The notes below the pieces were generated by a model, which saw nothing but the letters and a program-made list of their open reading frames with translations, did not search any database and had not been told where the DNA came from. Positions 1-8,992 of a DNA stretch of 64,000 nucleotides are shown in pieces (positions within the stretch are counted from its first letter, which is position 1; every line of letters starts with the position of its first letter). This stretch comes from Vallitaleaceae bacterium 9-2 (GTDB taxonomy: Bacteria; Bacillota; Clostridia; Lachnospirales; Vallitaleaceae). The translations under genes were made by a program, and so were the position numbers. The stretch is from positions 1,054,001-1,118,000 of the forward strand of contig CP121691.1 in assembly GCA_038396585.1 (NCBI GenBank). Reading direction: 5' to 3'.

Positions 1-114
1 GTATTAGCAAGCTTGGCACTAATGTTTACGGCGTTCAATGTCAACACAGCGTGTATGTTATTTGTACATCAGCCAAAGTTGCCAGATAATGCTAAGAGAT
101 TACGCAGTTTTTAA
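1..114 (+). CDS. agrD: AgrD-type cyclic lactone autoinducer precursor, 3' end only
   Basis: Reading frame 1 is open from the left edge to a TAA at 112-114 and gives 37 residues of a small peptide precursor; its start lies outside the window. The visible part has a hydrophobic stretch (LASLALMFTAFNVN), then TACMLFVHQPKLP, then a charged tail. This is the layout of AgrD-family precursors: an amphipathic leader, a cysteine-containing core that becomes a thiolactone ring, and a C-terminal recognition tail with a conserved QPxxP segment. The likely ring cysteine is in ACMLF. An agrB gene lies just beyond on the opposite strand, which supports the call. The family is recognised by pattern only; the product's actual ring is inferred. 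Confidence 0.72.
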   Translation, partial: VLASLALMFTAFNVNTACMLFVHQPKLPDNAKRLRSF

Positions 115-202
115 GAGGGGTTCTAATATACTGAAATCTTTGCATCAAAGTAACAAAATGCAACAAAACATAATGAGTGGAGATATTTTAAATATATCGC
201 AT

Positions 203-236
203 AAAATAGGATAACAGCATACTGTTATCCTATTTT
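203..236. terminator. Bidirectional terminator between agrD and agrB
   Basis: A perfect 15-bp inverted repeat (203-217 and 222-236) with a 4-base loop is flanked by A and T runs, so it can stop transcription from both sides. The agrB stop codon (230-232) sits inside its right arm. Confidence 0.85.
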
Positions 237-799
237 CGTGTATGGACAAGCTGTCCAAGAACAACCATAAAACCGACACAAATGAGGGAAATACTTAGAC
301 AATATGTCAAGCTGTCCAACCCTAAAAACAAGAATATCCCGGTTAGCAAAAGCAAAAAGGATAAAATAATTCGAGAACGTTTTTTATAGACCTGCTTTTC
401 TAATCCATCTAAAGGCTTATTAGCATCCTCAACAGGTGCAAGGATGAAGATGAAAAGGGAAGCGAGGCCAACAAGGGGTAAAAAAATCCAAGGGATCCAT
501 GGAACATACGATAAAAAACTAAGGACAACGATGATCATAGCAATAGAAAAAATATAGCAGTTTCGCTGTGTACGTGCATGATATCCGCCGGCAACAATTC
601 GAAGCAAGCCATAAGCTGTGGTGAAGACAAGTGCTTGCCAGAGCATCCTAAACAAGAGACCGACAACGACAACGGATAAAAGGTTACCTATAAAAATAGT
701 ACCTTGCCAAAAGCCGTAAGTATATAGGTCCTTGTCTTCGCTTTTAATGATTTCCCATTCGATGAGTTTGTTGGTAAAGCGTTCGGCTAATTGATGCAT
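230..799 (-). CDS. agrB: AgrB-like membrane endopeptidase that processes the autoinducer peptide
   Basis: Polytopic membrane protein of 189 residues, the usual AgrB length. AgrB cuts the AgrD C-terminal tail and closes the thiolactone ring at the cell membrane. The family signature is visible: R67, then GGYHARTQRNC with catalytic His74 and Cys81 spaced as in AgrB proteins. At least four hydrophobic segments follow. The start is set by GGGAGG about nine bases upstream on the minus strand. It converges on the agrD-like frame at the left edge and shares its terminator. Most agr loci have agrB and agrD on one strand, so this arrangement is unusual. No agrC or agrA is seen here; they may lie to the left. 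Confidence 0.9.
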   Translation of the reverse strand: MHQLAERFTNKLIEWEIIKSEDKDLYTYGFWQGTIFIGNLLSVVVVGLLFRMLWQALVFTTAYGLLRIVAGGYHARTQRNCYIFSIAMIIVVLSFLSYVPWIPWIFLPLVGLASLFIFILAPVEDANKPLDGLEKQVYKKRSRIILSFLLLLTGIFLFLGLDSLTYCLSISLICVGFMVVLGQLVHTRK

Positions 800-853
800 C
801 TTTATTTTTCCTCCCAGTTTATAATAGAATAATTATATCATAAATTTTAACAC

Positions 854-882
854 TTGACATTATTACTAATTAGTAATATAAT
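854..882 (+). promoter_or_regulatory. Promoter of the MarR gene with operator in its spacer
   Basis: A consensus sigma-A promoter, TTGACA (854-859), 17-bp spacer, TATAAT (877-882). A perfect 18-bp palindrome with core TTACTAATTAGTAA (861-878) fills the spacer and enters the -10 box, a position where a bound dimer would block RNA polymerase. A near copy lies upstream of the next gene at 1362-1375, so the MarR protein probably represses both. Confidence 0.82.
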
Positions 883-888
883 AAGCCT

Positions 889-1338
889 ATGAAAAAGAAT
901 AATAGCTATGGAGAACATAATGATTTAAATTTGAAAACCCTGATTGCATTATCCAGAAGTTTTCAATCCGTTCGCAAGCGTGAAGTCACAACGATTCGAA
1001 AGGGAGGCTTGACCATTGCCCAATTTGCAGTTCTTGAAATCCTCTATCACAAGGGGGCGTTAAGAATTGCAGAGATTATTGACGGAACGCTTTCAACCGG
1101 AGGCAACATGACAGTAGTTGTTGAAAACCTTAGAAAAGAAGGGTTTGTCACCCGAAAAAAAGACCCTGATGACGGAAGAGCTTGTTTGGTCGAGATTACG
1201 AAAAAAGGAGAGCAATACATTGAAGCCATTTTTCCAGAGCACGTCAAAAATATTAGTCAGATTTTTGATGCCTTATCGACACAAGAAAAGCAACAGCTGA
1301 TTCAATTACTAAAAAAATTAAGTGATGGCGCAAATTAA
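889..1338 (+). CDS. MarR-family transcriptional repressor
   Basis: A 149-residue winged-helix regulator. The segment from about residue 38 to 105 holds the helix-turn-helix (IAQFAVLEILYHKGALRIAE) and the wing with the DPDDGRACLVEIT motif typical of MarR. Such proteins usually sense quinones, phenolics or oxidants and repress a nearby detoxification gene; here the next gene is a WrbA-like flavoprotein with a matching operator. The expected transcription start coincides with the ATG, leaving no room for a ribosome site, so the mRNA may be leaderless. A TTG at 931 is the only alternative start near a GGAG, with poor spacing. The effector is unknown. Confidence 0.9.
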   Translation: MKKNNSYGEHNDLNLKTLIALSRSFQSVRKREVTTIRKGGLTIAQFAVLEILYHKGALRIAEIIDGTLSTGGNMTVVVENLRKEGFVTRKKDPDDGRACLVEITKKGEQYIEAIFPEHVKNISQIFDALSTQEKQQLIQLLKKLSDGAN

Positions 1339-1350
1339 GCGCCATTATTT
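1324..1350 (+). terminator. Terminator after the MarR gene
   Basis: GC-rich stem (1324-1331 with 1339-1346, core GGCGC/GCGCC) followed by a T-rich stretch; it overlaps the MarR stop codon. Confidence 0.7.
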
Positions 1351-1361
1351 CAAAATATATA

Positions 1362-1375
1362 TTACTAACTAGTAA
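1362..1375 (+). promoter_or_regulatory. Second MarR operator copy, upstream of the wrbA-like gene
   Basis: TTACTAACTAGTAA has the same TTACTA/TAGTAA arms as the palindrome in the MarR promoter. It lies 44 bases before the flavoprotein start, consistent with joint control by the MarR protein. A clear -35/-10 pair for this gene was not resolved. Confidence 0.72.
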
Positions 1376-1419
1376 CAAAAAACAACAAAAAAACAACACA
1401 AAATTAAGGAGTGTAATCT

Positions 1420-2022
1420 ATGAAAAATGTAAAATTAGCAATTGTTTATTATACGATGAGTGGTTCAAATGATCAATTGGCACGATGGGCCAAAGAAGCT
1501 GGCATTGAAGCAGGGGCACAAGTGAGAATGGTTAAAGTTCCAGAACTTGCACCACAAGAAGTTATTGAGGCGAATCCAGCATGGAAAGCTACGGTGGAAG
1601 CGACCAAAGAGGTGCCGATTGCTTCTCTAGAAGACCTTGAGTGGGCAGACGCAATTATCTTTAGTACACCGACCCGCTTTGGTGTCATGGCAGCCCAGAT
1701 GAAACAGTTTTTAGACACAACCGGCGGACTATGGGCCGAAGGGAAAACGGTTAATAAAGTTGTGAGCGCCATGTCATCTGCAATGAATCCACACGGCGGT
1801 CAAGAAGCAACAATATTATCGTTATATACAATGATGTATCATTGGGGAGCTATTGTTGTGGCACCGGGATATACAGATCCTGTTATCTATGGAGCCGGAG
1901 GCAACCCTTATGGAACATCGGTTTCAGTTAATCAAGATGGACAAATGGTTGAAGATGTTGAAGCGGCAGTGAAGCATCAGACAAGACGTACATTGGACAT
2001 TGCATCCAAAATTGTCGGATAA
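1420..2022 (+). CDS. wrbA: WrbA/flavodoxin-like NAD(P)H:quinone oxidoreductase
   Basis: A 200-residue flavodoxin-fold protein. The N-terminal phosphate-binding loop (YTMSGSNDQLA) and the STPTRFGVMAAQMKQFLD segment are typical of WrbA, which binds FMN and reduces quinones by two electrons, avoiding semiquinone radicals. The PHGGQEATILSLYTMMYHWG segment matches the WrbA substrate region. AAGGAG lies just upstream of the ATG. It stands behind an operator shared with the MarR gene, so it is probably induced by quinone-type or oxidative stress. Its stop is only 11 bases from the end of the convergent ABC permease gene. A neighbouring operon has quinone-type genes, but a functional link is only a guess. 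Confidence 0.88.
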   Translation: MKNVKLAIVYYTMSGSNDQLARWAKEAGIEAGAQVRMVKVPELAPQEVIEANPAWKATVEATKEVPIASLEDLEWADAIIFSTPTRFGVMAAQMKQFLDTTGGLWAEGKTVNKVVSAMSSAMNPHGGQEATILSLYTMMYHWGAIVVAPGYTDPVIYGAGGNPYGTSVSVNQDGQMVEDVEAAVKHQTRRTLDIASKIVG

Positions 2023-2033
2023 TTCTAGAATTA

Positions 2034-2774
2034 TTACTCGTCCTTCCAAGGACACAGGCGTTTTTCAAGATAATCCACAAGTAAAAACAGAACAATGCCC
2101 ATGGAACTGATAATAATAATACCTGCGAACATTCCACTATACTGCATTTTTAACCATTGATCCATGATAAAATATCCTATTCCATACTTGGTGGCGTAAT
2201 TTTCAGCAAAAAACAGAACAGAAATAGCTGTTCCAATGCTAATACGCAATGTGGTAAATACATCAGGTAATATAGCAGGTAAGATTACATGACGATAGAC
2301 ATCCCTTTTATTAGCACCTAATGACTTAATGGATAGGTAGTAAAGAGGATGAATATGATGGACGCTATCGCGTACAGACAAAGTAATCTGAAAAAATAAA
2401 ATAAGGTAGATCAAGATAACTTTTGACGTATTGCCTAATCCAAAAATCAGCATAATAATTGGTAAAAATGCTATTTTAGGAACTGGATAAAAGGCGTATA
2501 CCAAAGGAGTAATCCAATGATCTGCCTTTTTATTTATTGCAATAATGATGCCTGTTAGGCCACCTAAAAAAACCGCAATGAGAATACTTGAAAAAACTCG
2601 GAGTAAACTGACACTAAGATGGGAGAGCAATAATTTAAAGTGGGACCCAATAAAGAGTAAGGTTTTAAGTGGAGACGGTATAAAAGGCCATGGAGACACA
2701 AAATATAAAAAACTCCAAAAAAGTAAAATAACAACTGAGCTATATAAAAAGGGATGGCGTCGAATGGGTGTCAT
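2034..2774 (-). CDS. ABC transporter permease, SsuC/TauC/ThiX type
   Basis: About 246 residues with some six membrane segments and the EAA loop (GANKRDVYRHVILPAILPDV) that docks onto the ATPase. This belongs to the nitrate/sulfonate/taurine/pyrimidine-precursor import family. The start is the second of two adjacent ATGs, five bases after AGGAGG; the first would be only two bases away. It overlaps the ATPase gene by 35 bases and is the last gene of the five-gene minus-strand operon with UbiX, UbiA and UbiD. No binding protein is in this operon; the lipoprotein at 9058-9993 is a candidate partner. The substrate cannot be read from the permease. Confidence 0.88.
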   Translation of the reverse strand: MTPIRRHPFLYSSVVILLFWSFLYFVSPWPFIPSPLKTLLFIGSHFKLLLSHLSVSLLRVFSSILIAVFLGGLTGIIIAINKKADHWITPLVYAFYPVPKIAFLPIIMLIFGLGNTSKVILIYLILFFQITLSVRDSVHHIHPLYYLSIKSLGANKRDVYRHVILPAILPDVFTTLRISIGTAISVLFFAENYATKYGIGYFIMDQWLKMQYSGMFAGIIIISSMGIVLFLLVDYLEKRLCPWKDE

Positions 2775-3537
2775 CATGTCCTCCTTTTAAAAACTTTCGA
2801 ATGTGCTTAATACGCTTAAAGTAGGCATCAGCTTCTCGCCAGTGTAAAGCTGTACATTCAGGGTTGTCAATTGTATGGGCAATAGTTCCATCCGGATGCA
2901 TAATAAAAATGGTTTGCGCCAAAAAAACAGCCTCTTCAATGCTGTGAGTAACTAAAAAAAGAGAAAAATCCGATTGGCACAAGGTAGCTTTTAACTGATC
3001 TTGTAAATCTTCTCGGGTTAAAGCATCAAGTGACGAAAAAGGCTCATCCAAAAGAAGCAGGTCCGGCGCAAAAAGTCCGGCTCTTGCAATTGCAACGCGT
3101 TGTTTTTGACCGCCACTTAATGCTTTGGGGTAGTGATGAATATGTTCGCCTAAGCCAAGCTGCTTAAGAAGTGTTCGTGTCTTTGATTCGATATCGTGTT
3201 TGTTTTTTGGGGTAAGGCTATTTGGATTTAACTGTAATGGAAGAATGGTATTTTCAAAAACGGTTTTCCATGGAAATAGACCATATTCTTGTAATACAGT
3301 ACTAATCTTTAAATCAGGCTTAAGATTTTTTTCGCCAATAGTTTGCGCCCCATTAGGTAATAAATTGGCAATAGCATATAAGAGGCTGGTTTTTCCACAA
3401 CCTGAAGGACCGAGTAAGGCATAAGAGGTTCGAGGCATTAAGTCGAGACTTAGATTTGAAAAAACAGACGTCTGTGGATAGCTAAGACCATAATTTTTCA
3501 AAGACACTAGAGGTAATGGGTTGCTTGGGTTACTCAT
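2740..3537 (-). CDS. ABC transporter ATPase, SsuB/TauB type
   Basis: Complete nucleotide-binding protein: Walker A (GPSGCGKTS), signature LSGGQKQRVAIARA, Walker B (LLLLDEPFSSLDA) and H-loop (VTHS). It powers the adjacent permease. I place the start at 3537, where GGGGTGA precedes an ATG by six bases; longer versions from 3573 lack a good ribosome site. The start overlaps the end of ubiX by eight bases, so translation is probably coupled. Co-transcription of a transporter with a UbiD-UbiA-UbiX set suggests that the imported compound feeds, or is related to, the aromatic substrate of those enzymes. That is inference from context. Confidence 0.92.
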   Translation of the reverse strand: MSNPSNPLPLVSLKNYGLSYPQTSVFSNLSLDLMPRTSYALLGPSGCGKTSLLYAIANLLPNGAQTIGEKNLKPDLKISTVLQEYGLFPWKTVFENTILPLQLNPNSLTPKNKHDIESKTRTLLKQLGLGEHIHHYPKALSGGQKQRVAIARAGLFAPDLLLLDEPFSSLDALTREDLQDQLKATLCQSDFSLFLVTHSIEEAVFLAQTIFIMHPDGTIAHTIDNPECTALHWREADAYFKRIKHIRKFLKGGHDDTHSTPSLFI

Positions 3538-4105
3538 GATGCTCACCCCATGCGACATAACTTGGATGAGCAATATCGATTAAAGAGAGGATGCGTGCAA
3601 CAGTTTGATCAATAACAGCGTCTAACGATTCGGGATGGGTATAAAAGGCCGGAACAGGTGGGAAAATAGTACAACCTGCTTGGCTAACTTTTAGCATATT
3701 TTCCAAATGAATGGAAGACAGTGGTGTCTCACGGGTAACCATCACGAGAGGACGACGTTCTTTGATACAGACATCTGCAACGCGAGTCAAGAGACTATCA
3801 GAGATGCCATAGGCAATCTTTCCTAATGTGCCCATTGAACAAGGGGCAATAATCATGGCATCGGTTTTAAAAGAACCGCTAGCAATTGAAGAAAAAAGAT
3901 CATCATTGTCATGGTAGATTAAAGCATCGTTACGATAATGTGTTAAAAGTTGCTCTAATGGTTCAAGCTCATATTCAATCACTTTTTTGCCTTGAGAAGA
4001 AATGACAAGATGTACTTGATGATGAGCTTGGAGCAGAGCATCAAGGAGTTTGATCCCGTAGATGCTTCCACTGGCTCCGGTAATAGCTAAGATTATTCTT
4101 TTCAT
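3530..4105 (-). CDS. ubiX: UbiX-like flavin prenyltransferase
   Basis: A 191-residue protein of the UbiX/Pad1 family, which joins dimethylallyl phosphate to FMN to make prenylated FMN, the cofactor of UbiD decarboxylases. The start ITGASGSIYGIKLLD is the FMN-binding loop. The middle contains PCSMGTLGKIAYGISDSLLTRVADV and the RRPLVMVTRETPLS segment that binds phosphate and flavin. Length is normal. AGGAGG lies six bases before the ATG. It sits between ubiA and the ABC ATPase and presumably serves the UbiD two genes upstream. Confidence 0.93.
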   Translation of the reverse strand: MKRIILAITGASGSIYGIKLLDALLQAHHQVHLVISSQGKKVIEYELEPLEQLLTHYRNDALIYHDNDDLFSSIASGSFKTDAMIIAPCSMGTLGKIAYGISDSLLTRVADVCIKERRPLVMVTRETPLSSIHLENMLKVSQAGCTIFPPVPAFYTHPESLDAVIDQTVARILSLIDIAHPSYVAWGEHHE

Positions 4106-4113
4106 AAGTCCTC

Positions 4114-5001
4114 CTAGAAAAATATATCCATGGAAGCGCTAAATAGTAAGACCATAGATATGATTTGATTCAAATGATACGACACAAAGTTCATTTTTTT
4201 TCTGTTGTCAGAGTCAACAAAGGCATGTTCCATAATCAATAAAACACCGCTAACAACAACACCAACAAAGTAGATATAGGACAATGGAGTCATCAATATC
4301 AATGATAATAATGTTAGCCACATCAGAAGATGTAGACCTCGGGCAATCCATAAACTATTACGCAGACCAAAGCGTGCGGGGATAGAAAATAAGCCCGCCT
4401 TCGTGTCAAAGGCAATGTCTTGGGTTCCATAGATAATATCAAAGCCGGCAACCCACATCGTGACAACTGCGCCAAGGGCAATAGCCGGCAAATCCAACTG
4501 ACCCTTAATCGCGATCCATGCACCAACAGGGGCGCCTGCACAGGTGATTCCAAGGATTATATGACATAACCAAGTAAAACGTTTGGTATAAGAGTACAAT
4601 GTGAATAAAATCAGTGCAACAGGGGATAAATATAGACACAAAGGATTAATCTGTGCTGCTGCAACAACAAATAGTAGATAACATGCAAGGGTAATATAGA
4701 GAGCTTCTTGGCGTCGAACTTTTCCGGCAGGAATATGTCGTGATGCTGTTCGAGGATTTTTTTGATCAATCTCGGCATCCACATAACGGTTTAGTGCATT
4801 GGCTCCATTACGCCCGGCAAAAAGAGCCAGCATAATCCAAAAAAACACACGCAGTTCAGGAAAACCGTCAGCCGCTAAAAATAGTGCAATGAGGGCGAAG
4901 GGCAACGAAAAAAGTGTATGTGAGAACATCACCAATTCGCCATAATCATGAAGTTTTTTTCGTATTGTTTGAAGGATAGGTGCTTTTTTAGTCGATTCCA
5001 T
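4114..5001 (-). CDS. UbiA-family polyprenyltransferase (MqnP/UbiA type)
   Basis: Integral membrane prenyltransferase of about 295 residues with eight or nine hydrophobic helices. The first Asp-rich motif is NRYVDAEIDQKNPRT and the second is DIIYGTQDIAFDTKAG; they bind Mg-diphosphate of the isoprenoid donor. The family attaches a polyprenyl chain to 4-hydroxybenzoate, 1,4-dihydroxy-2-naphthoate or 1,4-dihydroxy-6-naphthoate. With UbiD and UbiX next to it, the set resembles the late steps assigned to MqnP, MqnL and MqnM in the futalosine menaquinone route; no mqnABCDE genes are in this window. I prefer the ATG at 5001, inside the end of ubiD (14-base overlap), over the longer frame that starts at 5106. 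Confidence 0.88.
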   Translation of the reverse strand: MESTKKAPILQTIRKKLHDYGELVMFSHTLFSLPFALIALFLAADGFPELRVFFWIMLALFAGRNGANALNRYVDAEIDQKNPRTASRHIPAGKVRRQEALYITLACYLLFVVAAAQINPLCLYLSPVALILFTLYSYTKRFTWLCHIILGITCAGAPVGAWIAIKGQLDLPAIALGAVVTMWVAGFDIIYGTQDIAFDTKAGLFSIPARFGLRNSLWIARGLHLLMWLTLLSLILMTPLSYIYFVGVVVSGVLLIMEHAFVDSDNRKKMNFVSYHLNQIISMVLLFSASMDIFF

Positions 5002-6691
5002 ATAGATTCCATTTCTTTGTAACGCGTTGTTTAATAGGTTCAGACATTTCAATATCATCAGGCCACGGACGTTTGAGTCCATCGCTATCTCCTTTTTTGG
5101 TTGCATTGATGATTAGACAGATACTACCGTCTTCACATGTATGATAAGTAATGTCTCGGTTTGCATCAATATTATTAAAAACCTTCCAACTTACCGTGCT
5201 ATAATCATCAAGCGCAATATTATCATCAACCAGGATACGGTAGCGGCAATTATAAGGCTCTGCGTAAGCTTTTGGGTCACTTATATGCAGCACTTGAATT
5301 AGCGAACTTAAGCTTTGGGTGGAGAGAGGTGCAGCCATGCTTTGCTCAAGTGGAAGTTTTTTTGTGGCATCGATACCTAGACGATACCCTTGAAAAGCTC
5401 GGTTGGATGCGTGATCTAAGGCGTCAAGCGGGCCTTCACTCACAACGTAGTGACTTCTTATATTGGCATGATATACCATGGCTTTGATAACCGCTTGATA
5501 ATCATGAACATCGACAGTCTCGTCAACGATAATCAACATTTTGGTATACATCATCTGCCCAAGTCCCCATAGTGCATACATAGCTTTATTGGCGTGAAGA
5601 GGAAACGCTTTTTTTATGGAGATAATAGCGCAGTTATGGAACACACCTTCTAATGGAAAATCAATATCAACAATCTCAGGACATTGAATCTTCATGAGAG
5701 GAAGGAAAATACGCTCCGTTGCTTTGCCAAGATAGCAATCCTCCATCGGTGGCTTGCCAACAATGGTTGTAGGATAGATGGGGTGTTTTTTGCGTGTGAT
5801 TTTTGTTAAATGAAATACGGGATACATATCAGCTAGGGAATAGTATCCCGTATGGTCGCCAAAGGGACCTTCAAGGCGTTCTTCTTCTAGGTCAACATAA
5901 CCTTCTAAAATAAATTCTGCATGGGCAGGTACTTTAATGTCGCAAGTAGTCGCTTTGACTAATTCAATAGGACGTTTTTTTAGATAGCCTGCAAACAAAA
6001 CTTCATCAATCATTTTAGGTAAAGGAGCTGTTGACGCATAAATCGTTGCAGGGTCACAGCCAAGTGCAACGCAAACAGGCATCCGTTTACCTGCCTTGCG
6101 ATACTTTTCATAGATTTCCTTGCCATCTTTATGCAAGTGCCAATGCATGCCAGTTGTTTTTTTGTCATAGACTTGCATTCGATACATTCCCACATTTTGT
6201 TGACCGTTTTCCGGGTCTTTTGTAAAGACTAGGGGTAAGGTGATGTACTTACCACCATCCTGAGGCCAACACTTTATAATAGGAAGTTGTTCTAGATCCG
6301 GCTCTTCAATGACCTCCTGGCAAGGGGCTGATTTTACCGTTCTTGGAAAAATAAATGGGAGTGGCGCAAGCTTGGGAATGGCTTTAATCTTTCCGACGAG
6401 GGAAGCATAAGCACTCAAATTCATAAAATCTTCAATCTGTGATGCGATATCATTGAGATTATTAACACCCAAGCCCATCGACAAACGTTCATAGGTACCT
6501 AATGTATTGATGATTAATGGATAGTTTGATCCTTTAACATTAGTAAAAAGAAGAGCTTTACCATATGCTTTTGAGACTCTGTCGGCGATTTCGGTAATTT
6601 CTAAATCAGGATCCACAGGGGTATCAATGGTTACAAGCTGGTTGTTCTCCTTTAACGCATGGATAAATTGGGGTAAATCTTTATAGGTCAT
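4988..6691 (-). CDS. UbiD-family prenyl-FMN-dependent decarboxylase
   Basis: About 567 residues, normal for UbiD/MqnL-type aromatic acid decarboxylases. It removes the ring carboxylate using the prenylated FMN made by UbiX. Family features include the N-terminal domain with PDLEITEIADRVSKAYGKALLF, the cofactor and metal region around VGMYRMQVYDKKTTGMHWHLHKDG, and EGPFGDHTGYYS with the catalytic Glu. The start at 6691 has GGAGG nine bases upstream; the frame could begin at 6712 but that lacks a site. It is the first gene of the operon behind a near-consensus promoter. Whether the substrate is a menaquinone precursor or another aromatic acid is not shown by sequence. Confidence 0.9.
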   Translation of the reverse strand: MTYKDLPQFIHALKENNQLVTIDTPVDPDLEITEIADRVSKAYGKALLFTNVKGSNYPLIINTLGTYERLSMGLGVNNLNDIASQIEDFMNLSAYASLVGKIKAIPKLAPLPFIFPRTVKSAPCQEVIEEPDLEQLPIIKCWPQDGGKYITLPLVFTKDPENGQQNVGMYRMQVYDKKTTGMHWHLHKDGKEIYEKYRKAGKRMPVCVALGCDPATIYASTAPLPKMIDEVLFAGYLKKRPIELVKATTCDIKVPAHAEFILEGYVDLEEERLEGPFGDHTGYYSLADMYPVFHLTKITRKKHPIYPTTIVGKPPMEDCYLGKATERIFLPLMKIQCPEIVDIDFPLEGVFHNCAIISIKKAFPLHANKAMYALWGLGQMMYTKMLIIVDETVDVHDYQAVIKAMVYHANIRSHYVVSEGPLDALDHASNRAFQGYRLGIDATKKLPLEQSMAAPLSTQSLSSLIQVLHISDPKAYAEPYNCRYRILVDDNIALDDYSTVSWKVFNNIDANRDITYHTCEDGSICLIINATKKGDSDGLKRPWPDDIEMSEPIKQRVTKKWNLYGID

Positions 6692-6741
6692 CGTAAAATC
6701 CTCCGTAAACATCGGTTTGGCTTTTTGCCATAATTGTAATC

Positions 6742-6770
6742 ATTGTATCTGAAATCTAGAGCACTGTCAA
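6742..6770 (-). promoter_or_regulatory. Promoter of the UbiD-UbiA-UbiX-ABC operon
   Basis: On the minus strand, TTGACA (6765-6770), a 17-bp spacer and TACAAT (6742-6747) form a near-consensus promoter about 50 bases before the UbiD start. The 260-bp gap to the divergent chemoreceptor also holds TAGACG (6858-6863), 17 bp and TATGAT (6881-6886) on the plus strand, with TGATAATCA in the spacer; this is a weaker candidate for the chemoreceptor. Confidence 0.8.
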
Positions 6771-6951
6771 CGCGGCTAAAAGCATCGATTTGGTTTTCAT
6801 GAGGGGTATGCAAAGTGTTAATAAAATGTTAATATTGCCCATTTGCGCAGAAAAAAATAGACGTGATAATCATCGCGTGGTATGATTAACAACGGTAAAA
6901 AATCAGGGGATGTATGGAGTTACATGAAATACGAAGTGAAAGGAAGGCAAT

Positions 6952-8919
6952 ATGGAAAAAGTGAAGTTCTCAATTGGCAAAAAAATTAGTTTGATTGTTA
7001 TGCTGCTTATGGTACTTTTAATCACAGTAGTAACCCTGTTTTTTAGGTATACAACAGTCGAGCTTGCAACAGCTCTATCATTAAAAAATGCCCAGGATGT
7101 TGGGCAACAAACTGCCCTAGGCATTGACTATTATCTAAAAGGATATGAAAACATTGTCAAATCATTAGCATCGCAAGAGTCCATCCAAAATGGAAACCGC
7201 CAAGAGGTTGAAAAAATCTTAACAACATTTATGGCATCTGACAGTGATATAAAATATCTATATGTCGGGTACGAAAATGGAGATTTTATGTCAGGCAGTG
7301 GTGAAGATAATACAGGATATGATCCTAGAAAAATGCACTGGTATCAAGAAGGAAAAGAGACATTGCATTATTCGGATGAATACTTTGAAGATGGAGAGGA
7401 ACTTATCACCATCACGTATCCGCTTTTAAATGCTCAAGGAAATTTTATTGGGGTGGTTGGAGTAGACCTAGATATGGATACATTTTCAAAAACGGTAGCT
7501 ACAATTAAAGTCGGAAAAAAAGGATATCCCATTATCGTCGACGGTAACGGAATTATACTGGGACATTATGACAGTGAATCCCTTGGAAGTTCCATCGAAC
7601 AGTCGCCATTAATGCAAGCCATGCTTAATGAACAAAAAGAGTTGGATTATCGTGTAGAAGAAGACGGACAGCAAGTCAATAAATATGCATCTTTTAGCCA
7701 TCTAAATCAGGTTGAGTGGACCGTTATAACAACCTATTATTATGATGAAGTCGACAGTATTGTTACACAGATTATGACATTTGTTGCAACCGTTGCCTTC
7801 ATTGTCTTTATCATTGCTCTCATCATTATTTTCTTATTTTCTAAAAAAATATCCAATAATATCGGAAAATTAATAAGTGTCATGGAAGGGGTTAGTAAAG
7901 GGGACTTAAGCCAACAAGCTACAGTATCTTCCAAAGATGAAATTGAAGTGTTAAGTTATCATTTTAATACCACAATTAAGGAGCTTTCTTCCTTGGTAAG
8001 TCGTATTATTAATGTCTCAGAAGAACTTAGTGGAACTTCACAGATGCTTGCATCAACCAGTGAAGAAGTAAGTGCATCGGCAGAGGAAGTATCAAAAACT
8101 GTGGAAGAGATTGCGCAAGGAGCCACAAGTCAAGCAGAAGATGCGGAAAATGGTGTTCAAATGATTCATCAACTGGCTCAAAAGATGGAAGAGCTTGGAG
8201 AAAATACTGTTCAAATGATTGATTCGGTTAACGAAAGTAATCAAGCTTATGAGGTTGGCGTCGTGTCGGTTGAAACATTAATTGAAAAAAACACCCAATC
8301 ACGTGAATCGAGAGAATCCATCGAAAAAGTCATTACCTCGCTTAATCAGCACACATCAGACATTGATATGATATTAACAGCTATATCATCGATTGCAAGC
8401 CAGACAAATCTATTGGCGCTTAACGCATCTATTGAGGCCGCACGTGCAGGAGAACATGGCAAAGGATTTGCTGTGGTTGCAGATGAAATCAGAAAACTAG
8501 CAGAAGAATCTTCTAAATCCTCAGATGAAATTCGAGAGATTATGCAATTGATTCAAACCGATAGCAATACCTCAATTAAGACCATGGATATATTAAATGA
8601 AAATTCAAAAGATCAGGTGTTAGCAGTTGATTCTGTCGTTAGTTCTTTTAAGTCCATTAAAGAAGTCTATAACCAAGTGACAGAAAAAATCAATACGATG
8701 AGCCAATCAGTAACGACAATCATTGCGGATAAGGATGCCATGACGTCCAGTATTGAAAATATTTCTGCAGTATCGCAAGAAACAGCAGCAGCGTCTGAAG
8801 AAGTAACGGCAACAATGACGCAACAGTCAGAAGCTGTTGATTCAGTAGCGATATCAGCACAAAAATTAAATGGGATTGCAATAGAACTCCATGATGAAAT
8901 TACAAAATTTAGTGTTTAG
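6952..8919 (+). CDS. Methyl-accepting chemotaxis protein with extracellular Cache-type sensor
   Basis: A 655-residue chemoreceptor. A membrane helix lies near residues 12-32, followed by an extracellular region of about 240 residues with a double-Cache pattern ([19 protein letters not shown], then [20 protein letters not shown]). A second membrane helix is near 272-297. HAMP and the long cytoplasmic coiled coil follow, with the signalling hairpin [24 protein letters not shown]. It senses small molecules and signals to CheA. A GAAAGGAAGG ribosome site precedes the ATG. It lies between the UbiDAX-ABC operon and a binding-protein gene, so it may sense the same ligand; this is only positional. 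Confidence 0.94.
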   Translation: MEKVKFSIGKKISLIVMLLMVLLITVVTLFFRYTTVELATALSLKNAQDVGQQTALGIDYYLKGYENIVKSLASQESIQNGNRQEVEKILTTFMASDSDIKYLYVGYENGDFMSGSGEDNTGYDPRKMHWYQEGKETLHYSDEYFEDGEELITITYPLLNAQGNFIGVVGVDLDMDTFSKTVATIKVGKKGYPIIVDGNGIILGHYDSESLGSSIEQSPLMQAMLNEQKELDYRVEEDGQQVNKYASFSHLNQVEWTVITTYYYDEVDSIVTQIMTFVATVAFIVFIIALIIIFLFSKKISNNIGKLISVMEGVSKGDLSQQATVSSKDEIEVLSYHFNTTIKELSSLVSRIINVSEELSGTSQMLASTSEEVSASAEEVSKTVEEIAQGATSQAEDAENGVQMIHQLAQKMEELGENTVQMIDSVNESNQAYEVGVVSVETLIEKNTQSRESRESIEKVITSLNQHTSDIDMILTAISSIASQTNLLALNASIEAARAGEHGKGFAVVADEIRKLAEESSKSSDEIREIMQLIQTDSNTSIKTMDILNENSKDQVLAVDSVVSSFKSIKEVYNQVTEKINTMSQSVTTIIADKDAMTSSIENISAVSQETAAASEEVTATMTQQSEAVDSVAISAQKLNGIAIELHDEITKFSV

Positions 8920-8992
8920 TGCACATGGTAGTCACTTCAAAAAAACATACATAGACGTAATAGCAGATCATGTGGTAAAATAATTTTTGGAT

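Noticed and set aside
2034-3537. Thiamine-precursor (ThiXZ) importer
   Set aside because: The family would allow it, but there is no TPP riboswitch here; the thi operon is at 54 kb and the neighbours are quinone-type genes.
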